A stretch of DNA of 64,000 nt from Salvia splendens. Lineage: Eukaryota > Streptophyta > Magnoliopsida > Lamiales > Lamiaceae. The notes under the pieces were generated by a model. The model was not told the DNA's origin. It saw only the letters and a list, made by a program, of their open reading frames with translations, and ran no database searches. A program made the position numbers and the translations under genes. Shown here piece by piece: positions 22,998 through 34,090 of this stretch. The stretch is taken from contig NC_056051.1 in assembly GCF_004379255.2 (NCBI RefSeq), positions 5,978,062 to 6,042,061 of the forward strand, given 5' to 3'. Within the stretch, counting starts at the first letter, position 1; each line of letters opens with the position of its first letter.

Positions 22998-23344
22998 TTA
23001 AAAATATTTACAGTCTCTATCCTATTTTATGTTGTGAATAAATATGAGTCCCTTAGTATTAAGTGATCGACTCATGGCTATGTGATAATCATACATTTGT
23101 AATTCAGTGAGTGAATAACATTGATATGATTCTGTCGTGTTTAATTGTTTAATTGAACATTAGTGTTTGGATGCATAATTAAACTGTAAGTATGAGACTA
23201 AATTGATTTCAAATTTTCTTGAAGTTAATATTAGGACGACTAAAACTCATGCGGAGTATATGATTAGTTAGTTATTTAATGAGAAGGTAGTTTGGAGAAA
23301 ATTAAGCATCCTTGATCATACTATATGACTGTAAGAAAAGAAAT

Positions 23345-23480
23345 AATGGCACACATAAGCCTAAGGGAGAGCTTAAGCCCTTCCCAAACTATTTTTTTTG
23401 TAATTTTGTAATTGTATAATATTATAATTTGTTACTATTTTGTGTGAATTAATGTACAAAAGTCCCCACCAAATTGACAA
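23345..23480 (+). mobile_element. hAT-type remnant
   Basis: GGCACACATAAGCCTAAGGG...GAGCTTAAGCCCTTCCCAA resembles the left end of the hAT at 19,657, but no right end or target duplication was found. Confidence 0.4.
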
Positions 23481-24008
23481 AGTATAAGAAAATTATTATC
23501 TCACACAAAATTTGAATATATAGCCCCTAAGTTGGTTTGACTTGTCCGAAGCTAGTCAGTAAATGGCATCAAATGTTAGCTTATCCTAGCCTGCAGCAAA
23601 CTAATTGTTCTTTAGAAAATGTTATCGAAAAATTTAGGGAGAATTAGCTATATAGTCCTAGAAGAAATACATTAAGGCAACTCCCTCATGAGTCATGTCC
23701 TTGTTCAACTGACTCCTTTACATGCCACTTTTCTTGTGTGCTTGTACCTTTTTCGTAGGAACTTCTACGACTAGTTAGAAAACAATTCTTCTTCTTTTTC
23801 TTCTTATTCTTCACAATCATCACCCCTGTCTTCCTCTTCTCTTGGCGGAGGTTTGGTCTCTTTGTTCTATGCTTTTCGATCTCACCCCACGGTAAGAATG
23901 TTATTCGATCTTCTCCCCTAGCCTTAGTACGTAGTATGAGTATTTTTTGTGAAGAATACATTATTTTAAAAAAAATAAAAACTTTGCTGGAAGATTTGAA
24001 TGGGACAG

Positions 24009-24183
24009 TGTTTTTGTCTAAGCTAATTAATTAATGTGTTTTGACGTAGAAGAATTGTTGATCATGTGTTTGAATACTCCATTAATATAAAGTGGAGTAA
24101 TAATTGAGTTGATAGAATATTTGTAGAATTGATCACTTTTACTCCATTGTTTGTTGGTTGATATAGTAGTTATATATTTGCAG
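24009..24183 (+). promoter_or_regulatory. Upstream flank of NB-LRR copy A, duplicated in copy B
   Basis: This stretch is nearly identical to 34,105-34,278, marking the left part of the segmental duplication. It ends in TTTGCAG directly before the ATG, which looks like a 3' splice site, so a 5' UTR intron is likely. Confidence 0.6.
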
Positions 24184-24717
24184 ATGGCGGAAGGGGTGGC
24201 TAGCATGGCTCTAAAAACCATTCAGGATCTGCTGTTAGAGGAAGCTAAATTCTTAATAGGCGTGCGCAGCGAAGTGAAGACACTAGATGTCATTCTTAAG
24301 GAAATGAAAGCTCTTCTGATTGCCGCTGACAACAGAGAAAGCAGCGAAGATATGGTTCGCCACTGGCTGAGGCATGTTAGGGATCTGGCCTACAGAGCTG
24401 ATGATACCATTAGTTTGTATCCAGCCATTTACGTTTCATCCAACAGAAGCATGCGCCACCAATTCTCCTGCATCCTTACAGAGGGCTACTCTCTCCACAA
24501 GATTGGCTCTGAGATCAAAGAAATCAAATCCGAGATGGCAAGACTTAAAGCAAGAATGGATCCGTACGGGATGCATAGAATCATTCAAGGGGAAAGCTCC
24601 GCTCAGCCTTCAGTGTCGATCTGTCCCTTTGGGACTGAAGTTTTTGTGGGGAAAAAAGAAGAAGTGGAGCAACTTGTATCCATTTAGTTGGTGATGAAGT
24701 GTTATTTCACCGTGGGG

Positions 24718-24750
24718 GATGGGTGGGATAGGCAAAACTACTATGGCCAA
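24718..24750 (+). promoter_or_regulatory. NB-ARC P-loop coding site, potential miR482/2118 target
   Basis: ATGGGTGGGATAGGCAAAAC encodes GMGGIGKT. In many dicots this exact codon stretch is the target of miR482/2118. The match is to the general consensus; no miRNA sequence is available here. Confidence 0.35.
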
Positions 24751-25021
24751 AAGAGTGTACAATCACCCCACCACTAGGCGCTTCTTCGACTCCTTCGCAT
24801 GGGTTTGCGTTTCTCAAAAGTGGGACACTGAATCACTTTTGTTGAATGTCTTGAGGAAACTCAGCCCAATCCACAATACCTCGGGTTTGACCGTTGATGC
24901 ACTATTCATTAGTGCTAAAAATACCTGCAAGTTTACAGGGTAGATCTAATATAGCTAAAGGTCAGTACTGGGATATCAAACACAGGGAATAAGATTGCAA
25001 CTGACTATCATAAACTAAGCG

Positions 25022-27560
25022 TGTTAAGGACCTAATTCCTTAACGTCGATTTCCACGCAAAATCAAGAAACGAGATGTCGTCGTTTGTCGAGCGCCCAAC
25101 GTTGGGTCGTGACTTGGACGGCAAAAAGGGGCGGCTGAGCGCGAGGATCTCTCGTCGGTAGCCTGAGGGTTGTTTCTTGAAGCACACGATAATGAGCCAA
25201 TTGAATAATTTCATGTATTGATTGACTAATTGACTGAATAAAACGATAACAACCTAGCCCTATTTATAATACTAAAATACTAGCTTATGGAACAAGAAAA
25301 CAAGATATGAAAAGATACTATGAATCAAAAGATATGGAAGATATGCATTAATGTCTCGTATCAACTCCCCCACGGTTAAAAATCCACCTTGTCCTCGAGG
25401 TGGGAACCACGAAGCAACAGAGAGAGTTGAAAGTAGAAGCTTCGGCGAGGCATCTCCTCCTGAATCAAACGCACACCGAACAAATGAACGTCTCCCTTGT
25501 TCACTTCCATAAAAAAGCAACAAAGGAGACCCAACTTTGTCTGAAAAATTCCTTGTCAAATCGAAAAGCTTGTCCACGCCTCCAAGAATGTTCGAATCCA
25601 ACATGTCATTGCGCGGAGGGATCAACCTTGCATCGGTATCAAGCGATGTTGATCGATGATTCATACTTGTAACATCACTGATACTCAAATCCACATAGAC
25701 ACCGACAATTATGCACAAACCGGTGTAAGCATTATCTCCTTTCTTGCCCCAACAATTCTCAACAATAGATTTGGATTGCACTTGAACAACAGGGAATGAG
25801 GCGATGACCTTCAGCACTTCCTCTATGGAATCGCCCTCCTCTACATATGCCTCTTCCTCATTCTTTTTACTTGAACCATGAAGACCATCATCGTCATCAA
25901 TTTCATCCACCTCTATAGCTCGTACTTCATCATCTACTAATTTCTTTTCATTGAGCCGCAAGTCAACTTGATTCAACACTTTTGCATCACCCTCAATTCC
26001 CAAGTATTTCTCTTCACAAGAAACAAGCTTCGTAGGATGGCCGCAGGATGACGATCATTGCTGATCCATGTGCAGCGGCGAGGGCGGTGCAGCAGCAGTG
26101 GCCGGTGGCGCTGCTGCTCGGTGGCGACTTGGATGTGCTTGTTGGTCGAGCACGTGCTGCAGTGGTGGCTTCTGGTCGAGAACGAGCTGTGGATGTGCGG
26201 GGTTATGGGTGCTTGGGAATGTGGGGTACAGGTGCCGGTTCCGGGTTTGGGGCTGCTCTCGCTGCTGGCCAGTATACGAGCTAGGTGGGAATCGTGACGG
26301 CACGTCTGAATCAGCATGAAAAAAGCCCTGGGGCCCAAAAGAGGGGCGCGTCGTGTGTTTTGACACGGAGTGTCCGATGTTCCAGCGTCGGGCCATAGAA
26401 CAGTTCTGGTTCTGGCACAGGCTGTGGCGGTGGTTTCGGCAGCGGAGGAGCGCGAATTTCTCCCACACGACAACCGGATGTTCGGGAGGGCGGATCCCAG
26501 CAAGTCCGGCGACGCCTCGATCCGGAATAGAAGTCCACATAGTGTTGTTGTTCGGACTCGTCCATCCCCAGGTATCGGTCCTGCGGCCTGTCCCATCACG
26601 TGCGGTGCGGAGGCTCGGGGCAATCGCGGTACGGCGCCCGATGAACGTTCTGCTGCGGAAGACGGTCGTCGCGCCAATGTAATGCGCGGGCAGTGCCTCG
26701 TCGTTGACGGATATCCCCACCATGGTCTCGTCGTCCATGGATGAAAGGCCGGTGGACATCTTCTTCTACCGCCCAAGCGTCGCGCGGGGAGTGATACCCT
26801 TCGTCATCAAGTTCGTCCGAGAAATAGGGGGATCAGGTTTGGGCGCTTCCAACTTCTCCAGCCTGAGTTCCATTCTGTCAAATCGCGCCAAGATCTTCTC
26901 CAACCCGATAGAGGAAATCGCGGTTGTTCCTGCCACATCGTGCGGCGCCTCGGCGGCCGCCTGGAAATTGCGCCGCGGATATCGTGGCTAATCGTCGCCG
27001 TGTGAAGCGCTTGTGGATGCGCGGCGCGAAGAGTCTCCGATCAGGACTTGCGCATTGCCTCCGGTGAGGAACCCCGTCGGCGGTATACGTTCATCCGATC
27101 CAGTCATGGTGAGTACGCAATGAAGGCATTGTTAAGGATATTGGTGGTGAATAGGTTATTGATGAACGAAGATGGAGGATGAGCTATGGATGAAAGCACC
27201 AGTTGTTAAGGATCTAGTTCCTTAACGTCGATTTCCACGCAAAATCAAGAAACGAGATGTCGTCGTTTGTCGAGCGCCCAACGTTGGGTCGTGACTTGGA
27301 CGGCAAAAAGGGGCGGCTGAGCGCGAGGATCTCTCGTCGGCAGCCTGAGGGTTGTTTCTTGAAGCACACGATAATGAGCCAATTGAATAATTTCATGTAT
27401 TGATTGACTAATTGACTGAATAAAACGATAACAACCTAGCCCTATTTATAATACTAAAATACTAGCTTAGGGAACAAGAAAACAAGATATGAAAAGATAC
27501 TATGAATCAAAAGATAACTAAACAAAAGATATGGAAGATATGCATTAATGTCTCGTATCA
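25022..27560 (-). mobile_element. Non-autonomous LTR retrotransposon nested in the Athila-type LTR
   Basis: LTRs lie at 25,022-25,363 and 27,204-27,560 (plus start TGTTAAGGA, end GTATCA), with 5-bp target duplication AAGCG (25,017-25,021; 27,561-27,565). Minus orientation: PBS-like ACTGGTGCTTTCAT follows the LTR at 27,203, and a GTGGGGGAGT purine tract precedes the other LTR at 25,364. The right-hand LTR has about 15 extra bases (AACTAAACAAAAGAT). No protease, RT or integrase fits in the 1.84 kb interior. Confidence 0.9.
25272..26759 (-). pseudogene. Gag-like/unknown ORF of the nested non-autonomous element
   Basis: One minus-strand frame runs from MSTGLSSMDDETMVG (26,759) to 25,272, broken by a single TGA at about 26,054. 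It has a Pro/His/Gln-rich middle (HMDQQ before the stop), then CGHPTKLVSCEEKYLG and an acidic stretch (VDEIDDDDG, KNEEEAYVEE). The 3' end, in another frame, encodes HLEDKVDF-like sequence before the purine tract, as at the end of many plant gypsy polyproteins. I recognise no enzymatic motif. A stop lies directly upstream of the ATG, and a further degenerate open stretch begins at 27,108 (MTGSDERIPP). Confidence 0.5.
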
Positions 27561-30500
27561 AAGCGTCATATACTATCTAGAAACACAGAGTATTTTTGGT
27601 TTCGGTTTTATAAACTAGACATAAATATAAACAAATATAAAGAAAAATATAAACAATGATACAAAGCAGGCATACAAATGTAGAATATTAGGATCCAGTA
27701 CACAATCGACTTTCTTGAATTACGGTCTCTAGAGTTATTAAGTCGGTCACTTAACTGGATTAAACCCTCTCCCGAGGTGAGAAATCCGTAGATTAGGTGT
27801 TGAAATCAAAGTCCCCTAACTCTCTAACATCTCACTCCTAAAAGATCGTTAAGACCAATGACCTCACGTGAAACCTCAACTCTCCCGAGTTCTATTGAAT
27901 TAAAGTGTGAATTATCCATTTTCCAAGTCAACTATTTCATCTCCCGAGTACTCTAATCAAATCTAACATGTATTCAAGAGGTAGCTAATCAATTGAATAT
28001 AGAAAACGCAAGGATAAATCAAATAACTACAAGAGCTAACAAGAAAAATCAATCGAATATCTTCACCAAAAATTCCACAATTGATGTTTAACTCATAGAC
28101 AAGTAAAAACTACAAATAAAGTACGAGACATGAAAGAAATTGATAAAACCGAAGGTCTTCTCTTGCCTGGATCTGCAGAACTCCGCTCCAATGGAAGATG
28201 CATGAATTTAATGGTGGAATATGGAATGGAAGAAGTGTAGAGAGGGAGAAAGATTAGAGGCTCTGAGATGGAGGTTATGAATTAGGTTCAGAGGTATTTA
28301 TAGGCTGGAAAAAGGTTTATTTTTGATAAATTTCGTGCCCTACAAGAAATAGGAGAGATTTGGCTTCACAATATAATAATTTATTTTCTTCCGTGAATTT
28401 CCGCATAAATTCCCGCCAGCTTTGACTGCACTGCGCAACGTTCGTAGAATTATCATAACTTTCTCCACAGAACTCCGATTGAGACATGCGAGATATCCAC
28501 GCAAAGCTCTTTCGAAGACGAAGAGAATAGAATGTAGTAAGCACTGACTGGACTTCAAAATCGCTGGCAGAATGGGCTCGAACAGAGGCTGCTGCACTTT
28601 GGCCTTTTTTTCACCTTTTTCTAACTTTTTCTATCATTTATCAACAAACACGTCAAAAATACCAAATGTATAACATATGCAATTTAAGAACATAATTTGC
28701 ATGATTGACATTTAAAATAAGTCAAATCTAGTCCTTAAAACATGCAAAATCTGTGTTTGTCAGCCGTCCAAGAGTTGGCCGATGAATTGCTTCTAGTCCA
28801 GGAGGCAAAAAAGTGCATGATTGTCATTGATGATATTTGGAGTACTCAGGCTTGGGACCAACTTCAGCATGCCTTCAGTCCCAAAACAATGATTTTACTG
28901 ACAACGCGTATTCACGACGTCGCAAATATTGGATTTACAATCAAGGCTCGCCTCCTCACCGACGACGAGGGCTGGGAGTTACATAACATCAAGAGGAAAG
29001 CACCTATACCCACCAATGTTCCAGGTAAATTATTTAATTCATACTAATGTAACAACATCAGTTGCATGGGAATTACTCCTTAACAATCAACTTTCTTTTT
29101 TCCTACATGATACCACTCACAGCTGAAGAAAATAATATGCTTGAGAAAATTGGGAGAGAAATGGTAGCCAAGTGTGGGAATTTACCATTGGCCATTTCAT
29201 TGCTTGGCGGGATACTGAGTAACAAGATGCAGAGTGCAATTCGGTTAATGAAAACTAAAGTGCTGAAAATCTGAATGATAAAATCCAGAAAGTGTTGCGC
29301 TTAAGTTATCAAGACCTGCCATATTATTTGAAGTCAGGCTTTCTCTATATGGGTATGTACAAGGAAGACGAGGTCATTCCGGCAATTGATATATGTGTGT
29401 TGTGGATCGCACAAGGCATGATCTTGCAGCCGCTAGAAAGTTACCAAAATGAAATGCCGTTGATGGACATAGCACAATGCTACTTGACTGAGTTGGCATC
29501 TAGGTCGGTTGTAGAAATTACACGTGATGATCCTATTCGTGGGAAGACGACTAGAATGTGTAAACTCCATGACGCCGTACGAGAGATGTGTTTGTCACTC
29601 GCAATAGATGAAGATTTTGGCTTGCGCAATTTGGATTATGAGGGTGGACCATTTAGTGGTTTCTTCCATGACAGTTTGTCACATCGCAAAACGCGCCATT
29701 TGATTGTTTATCTGAAAAGCAAGTTAGAAGAAGAAAGCAGAGAGCCCGCAGTCACTTGTGACCAAGATACCACCAAAATTGTGCGATCTCTACTTTTCAT
29801 CAATGACATGGAGGGAGTACCTCTAACTCGATTTCCGCATAGAATTGTTCGTTTGAAGGAATTCAAAGTGCTCAAAACGCTATCTATATGCGGATTTGTT
29901 TTTGAGGGTAGAACATTGCTAAAAGAGATAAGTAAACTAGTCCTTCTTCGGATTTTACGCTTGTGTGATTGCCTGTTTGAAGAGCTACCATCGTCCCTGA
30001 AAAATTTGGTGTACTTGCATACACTGGATCTATGGAATAGTGGGAACGTTCTAATACCGAATGGTGTTTTGGATAGAATGTTGCAGTTAAGGCATTTGAT
30101 CCTTCCAGTATACTATTCTGAGAATTTAGAGGATTATAGAATGAGTTTGGAAGGTCTTGAGCAGCTGGAGACACTTGTAGGCTACAACAGTTGGGTGCAC
30201 CAACTCGAATCCCCAACCCAAATGACCAACCTCCGACATTTTGAAGGCATAGTCCACGATAACCATAGCTTGTCGGATATCATTAACGCCTTTTGTACAA
30301 GCTGGAATCATTGTAAATGTGGTGGACTTAGAATCAAACAAGGCTGCCATATTTCATTGGAGGAAGATTTGATGATTTTCAAGAAAGTGTTCAAACTTCA
30401 CAATTTGTATATCTCTGTTCCGATAGAAAACCTGTTCAAGGAGTTGGAAAGTGAGGCATATACCTCAAATCTTCTTTGCTTAATCTTGTCCGAGAGTAAT

Positions 30501-31004
30501 ATTAAGGAGGATCCAATGGAGACACTGGGAAAACTTCCCCATTTAGTAGATCTGTCGATGACTGAGGCGTGCTTTTTGGGGAAGAAATAACATGTCACGC
30601 TTCTTCCTTTCCGTCTCTCAAATAGCTTGGAATAGAAGAATTACCAAACCTAAGAGAATGGAAAGTAGAGGAAGGAGCCATGCCCCTCGTTTCTAAGATT
30701 CGTATCCATGGCTGCCCTCTCTTGGAGATGGTTCCGGATGGACTCAGATTCCTCAATGCCTTAATAGGCCTACAAATCAGTGGAAGGCCTCAATTAGGAG
30801 AACGAGTGAGCGAAGGAGGTGAGGATTTCCATAAAGTGCAACATGTTCCTTCCATTGTGATCAGGTATGCTTCTTACTTATTCAAAGCTATTAGCACTAT
30901 TATCCCATTTAGCTATGATTTCGAAATAATGTAGTACTAAACAACAACTATGATTCTGTTCCTCATTTTTTGTCCTAATCATTCTTTGATTTTGCAGAAA
31001 TTGA

Positions 31005-31336
31005 ACACCATTTCAAGTGAAACAACATGAAGCTCATCCTTTTGATGGTTGTGTGTGATTTGCTCATGTCTTTTGAATACTTTTCTTGTTTGTTAGTTTG
31101 CAAACTATATGTTGCTGCAGCTGTTGATGATTGAACAATACTTATTTGTATTTTGGATGCTCGTTACTATGTTTATTTTGAACTCAATTTGAAATTGATT
31201 GATCCTTTCATATCAAGGGCCACAAACACCAAAAACTACAAATATATATGTATTCACATTTCTCAGATGAAAGAATAATTATATTCATACATGATATGAT
31301 GCTTACAAATTCAAGCCCGCCAATCGCAGTTGAACA
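31005..31336. other. 3' flank of NB-LRR copy A
   Basis: Non-coding sequence after the last stop; presumably old 3' UTR. Nothing else recognised. Confidence 0.4.
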
Positions 31337-31687
31337 CTACACAATACATACTTGTTCCCTCCAATGCTCAACATTTGCTCGTCGTCGGCCATCATCGTGG
31401 TTTGACAAAAACTGAAACCAAACCTGATCCCAATCTGGCCTGGGAATGCTCACATTCCAATCCTTTGTAAACATTCCATCATAAAAGGTCATTTGAGCAA
31501 CCAAGAAATCAACCAGAGGCTGATTAGTTCGTTTCCAAAGCAGAACATCTTGAGAATCTCTCCACCCACTCCCCACTGAGGCATATCCATTTCTGCTATT
31601 TAAGGCTCGCTGGTTTAACTTCATATAACTTGCCCGTATTACCATTTGCAGGCTGCAAATACCATGTCTACTTCTCTTCTGCATCAT
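31337..31687 (-). CDS. Hypothetical protein fragment, 116 aa
   Basis: A minus-strand frame beginning MMQKRSRHG contains Trp-rich sequence (GSGWRDSQDVLLW, DWDQVWFQFL) and ends REQVCIV. I do not recognise the family. The amino-acid composition looks protein-like rather than random, and it is not a shadow of a plus-strand gene. An upstream in-frame stop lies within eight codons of the ATG. It could be the last exon of a host gene or a captured fragment. Confidence 0.35.
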   Translation of the reverse strand: MMQKRSRHGICSLQMVIRASYMKLNQRALNSRNGYASVGSGWRDSQDVLLWKRTNQPLVDFLVAQMTFYDGMFTKDWNVSIPRPDWDQVWFQFLSNHDDGRRRANVEHWREQVCIV

Positions 31688-31699
31688 TGAAGAGCACTA

Positions 31700-32274
31700 A
31701 TTAAAACTAAGAAGAAGAAGCCTGTGTATTGTTGAATGTACAAAACTGTATACACAAAGCTTGGCAATTAACTCCCGAGATTTGAATAGGATAACTTCAC
31801 CCATTAACTATTTCGGGGATTAATTTAAATAGTCCCCAATAAATCAGTTATTGTCGGCCCAAATTCCCAAATTTCTTTTAATTAATCTGGCCCAGAAATT
31901 AATTTAAGTTGGCCCAAAGGATTGGAAGCCCAAAACTGAATTAAAACTTCCATTTAATCAACAAGAGGCCCAAGAGTATCAGTCATCTTCGGCTCTTCCC
32001 AATTGAAATTCCCAATTGATTATGACCAAATTATGATTTAATTGTTGTAATTAAATCAGGCCCAGAGACGTGTAGAATTAATTAATTCTTGACTTTTATT
32101 TGCTTATGGCCCAAAGCCAAATTGTTATTCAAACTTAGACTTTGAATTTTAGTTTATTACTTGGGAAGGCCAAGTGTAATTCTATGCTTTTTATTAATTA
32201 AAGTCCAAAGGAAGATATTAATCAATTTTATCGCCCTTTTCCCGTACAATCTTCATCGCGCAAAGTTAATTAGC
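31700..32274. other. Intergenic stretch rich in GGCCCA motifs
   Basis: Seven GGCCCA or GCCCA(A/G) motifs occur between about 31,855 and 32,115. Such motifs are common in plant promoters and in LTR U3 regions; I cannot assign this stretch to an element. Confidence 0.35.
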
Positions 32275-32279
32275 ACTCC

Positions 32280-32557
32280 TGATACGATTATATCTTCCGA
32301 AATATCTTTCATATATCTATTATTATATTATCATATCTTTTCCATATCTTTATTATCTTGTTCACCAAGTTAGGTTATTCATAGGAGTATTATAAATAGG
32401 ACCTATTGTTATTCTCATTATTCAATCAATGAAATCATAATTATTGTCTTTTATCTTTATTTAGTTTTCCGTTCAGAATTTTCGATTGTCGACAGAGCAA
32501 GGTTTCTCTGCGACTTTCTTTATCTTTTTTCACTTGATAAGGGTTTTTCCCTTATCA
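32280..32557 (+). repeat. LTR 1 (direct)
   Basis: TGATACGATTATATC...CCCTTATCA. Ends in an inverted repeat TGATAAGGG / CCCTTATCA with a TTTTT loop. Confidence 0.95.
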
Positions 32558-32583
32558 ACTGGTGTTTTCATTGCGATCTCACC

Positions 32584-33642
32584 ATGACTTCCAACGATGA
32601 AATCTATCTATCTTACATATGTGACCAGATAATGGCTGCCTGCAACAGAATACACAAGAAGTTGGACGAGATTGATGAACAGCAGCACGCATACCACGAA
32701 CAATCCTCCGATTGGCCGGTTGCATCTGCTGTCCCACAACCACCATACGACCACCAGCCATTAGTCGACGCAGGGTTTCACCCACCGCACACTCAACCGC
32801 CCGACCCCCCGGATTGGCAGCAACCATACCAGCCTTACAATTGGAGCGTAATTGATCAGACCTTCTGGAATCCCCGCCCACAACAGCAACCCAATCCTGA
32901 TCCACCAGATTGGCATTGTCACTCACCGACCAACAATCAGCCCACATATACGGCGCCACCATACGACCAATCGTCGTTAGTTGATGCGGGATTTCACCCA
33001 CCGCTCACTAAACCGCCTGACCGGAGGATGGAGGTGTTTGTCGAGATGGAGTCTCATCTTGCTGTCACCGACCGTCGCGTGGACAGCCTCCATCCGCCTG
33101 ATTTTCCTGGGCCGGAACCACCGAATGCTCGCTCGGATTGGCAGCAGCCCACCTCAGGACTGTTGTCGGGGTTCAACCTACCGCCACATGGCCAACCGAT
33201 TTACCCTCCGGTGGTTGCCCCGCCACCACCACGAGCCCCGATGATTCCTCCGTGCAGCCCCGAAGACCAACGAGTTTCATCTTGTGAAGTAATCTCTCCA
33301 CCGAGTCGACAACGCTCGCCGACGGCGCCGCTGCCTGCCGCTGAGGCCCCGCCTAACGCTGACGACACCCAACACCCATCGCGCCTACATCTCTCGTGTT
33401 CAATGAAAAAGGAATGGGGAAGGGGATCGCATGACAGTGATGGTGAATGGAGGTGTTCAACTATTCGGTGTATGTTTGACCCAGGAGGCGTCCTTGACGC
33501 TCATGGTTTCCACCTTGAGGACAAGGTGGATTTCAACCGTGGGGGAGTTGATACGATTATATCTTCCGAAATATCTTTCATATATCTATTATTATATTAT
33601 CATATCTTTTCCATATCTTTATTATCTTGTTCACCAAGTTAG
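32584..33642 (+). CDS. Proline-rich gag-like ORF of the three-LTR element
   Basis: The 352-codon frame starts MTSNDEIYLSYICDQIMAAC 26 bp after the LTR, with a short predicted coiled coil (NRIHKKLDEIDEQQHA), then Pro/Gln/Trp-rich repeats (PPYDHQPLVDAGFHPPHTQ and PPYDQSSLVDAGFHPPLTK are two copies of one unit; PPDWQQPY recurs). Near the end come FDPGGVLDAHGFHLEDKVDF and the purine tract; the last 32 codons read into LTR 2. There is no zinc knuckle, protease, RT or integrase, so mobility would depend on proteins supplied in trans. The C-terminal HLEDKVDF motif is shared with the element at 25 kb and resembles the tail of plant gypsy polyproteins. Confidence 0.65.
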   Translation: MTSNDEIYLSYICDQIMAACNRIHKKLDEIDEQQHAYHEQSSDWPVASAVPQPPYDHQPLVDAGFHPPHTQPPDPPDWQQPYQPYNWSVIDQTFWNPRPQQQPNPDPPDWHCHSPTNNQPTYTAPPYDQSSLVDAGFHPPLTKPPDRRMEVFVEMESHLAVTDRRVDSLHPPDFPGPEPPNARSDWQQPTSGLLSGFNLPPHGQPIYPPVVAPPPPRAPMIPPCSPEDQRVSSCEVISPPSRQRSPTAPLPAAEAPPNADDTQHPSRLHLSCSMKKEWGRGSHDSDGEWRCSTIRCMFDPGGVLDAHGFHLEDKVDFNRGGVDTIISSEISFIYLLLYYHIFSISLLSCSPS

Positions 33643-33826
33643 GTTATTCATAGGAGTATTATAAATAGGACCTATTGTTATTCTCATTATTCAATCAATG
33701 AAATCATAATTATTGTCTTTTATCTTTATTTAGTTTTCCGTTCAGAATTTTCGATTGTCGACAGAGCAAGGTTTCTCTGCGACTTTCTTTATCTTTTTTC
33801 ACTTGATAAAGGTTTTTCCCTTATCA
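33549..33826 (+). repeat. LTR 2 (direct)
   Basis: Identical to LTR 1 except GATAAAGG for GATAAGGG near the end, which weakens its terminal hairpin. Confidence 0.95.
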
Positions 33827-34090
33827 CCCTTATCAAGTGAAAAAAGATAAAGAAAGTCGCAGAGAAACCTTGCTCTGTCGACAATCGAAAATTCTGAACG
33901 GAAAACTAAATAAAGATAAAAGACAATAATTATGATTTCATTGATTGAATAATGAGAATAACAATAGGTCCTATTTATAATACTCCTATGAATAACCTAA
34001 CTTGGTGAACAAGATAATAAAGATATGGAAAAGATATGATAATATAATAATAGATATATGAAAGATATTTCGGAAGATATAATCGTATCA
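33827..34090 (-). repeat. LTR 3 (inverted, 14 bp short)
   Basis: Reverse complement of LTR 1 starting at CCCTTATCAAGTG. It carries GATAAGGG as in LTR 1, not the LTR 2 variant. With LTR 2 it forms a palindrome with arms of about 264 bp. Confidence 0.95.

Larger units (their letters stand above)
24913..28742 (-). repeat. Athila-type solo LTR inside NB-LRR copy A (holds nested element)
   Basis: Minus-strand reading starts TGTTTTAAGGACTAG (28,742) and ends near GGTATTTTTAGCA (24,913). After subtracting the nested 2.5-kb element it is about 1.29 kb, close to the 1,269-bp LTR at 59,489. A TATAAATACC TATA box lies at about 28,295-28,305. The same insertion at the same codon is present in copy B (35,014 on). 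No clear target duplication was found, so the exact ends are uncertain. Confidence 0.65.
24184..31004 (+). pseudogene. CC-NB-LRR resistance gene pseudogene A (R1/RPP13-like)
   Basis: Intracellular immune-receptor family. The ATG at 24,184 (MAEGVASM) follows a TTTGCAG acceptor and is preferred over the in-frame ATG at 24,151. Rx-type coiled-coil with a degenerate EDVID region (RDLAYRADDTI) covers 24,184-24,600. A missing C and a 7-bp loss relative to copy B break the frame at 24,675-24,700. Then come the P-loop GMGGIGKTTMAKR (about 24,718) and RNBS-A. An Athila-type LTR interrupts at about 24,913-28,742. Kinase-2 (MIVIDDIWS, about 28,820) and RNBS-B (TMILLTTR) follow, then a 98-bp GT-AG intron (29,025-29,122), GLPL (GNLPLAISLLGG), a frameshift near 29,230-29,280, RNBS-D (FLYMGMY), MHD-like LHDAV and LRRs to 30,590. 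A frame loss and a TAG (about 30,640) precede the last intron (30,865-30,997) and stop (31,002-31,004). Function lost. Confidence 0.9.
32280..34090 (+). mobile_element. Non-autonomous LTR retrotransposon with a third, inverted LTR
   Basis: LTR 1 (32,280-32,557) and LTR 2 (33,549-33,826) are direct 278-bp copies with one mismatch by eye. A third LTR (33,827-34,090, 264 bp) follows immediately in inverted orientation, lacking 14 terminal bases. The 5-bp duplication ACTCC is at 32,275-32,279 and 34,091-34,095, so the whole three-LTR unit sits inside one target duplication. PBS-like ACTGGTGTTTTCATTG starts at 32,558; the purine tract GTGGGGGAGT precedes LTR 2. The LTRs contain TATAAATAGG. Confidence 0.9.

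Noticed and set aside
23686..23961. 91-codon minus-strand frame before NB-LRR copy A
   Set aside because: Lys/Arg-rich low-complexity translation of a pyrimidine-rich tract; no domain.
26048..26744. Several overlapping plus-strand frames (Arg/Trp/Cys-rich)
   Set aside because: Shadows of GC-rich minus-strand sequence in the nested element; no domain and odd composition.
33827..34090. Independent solo LTR in inverted orientation
   Set aside because: There is no separate target duplication between LTR2 and LTR3; the only ACTCC pair encloses all three LTRs, so a single composite unit explains it better.
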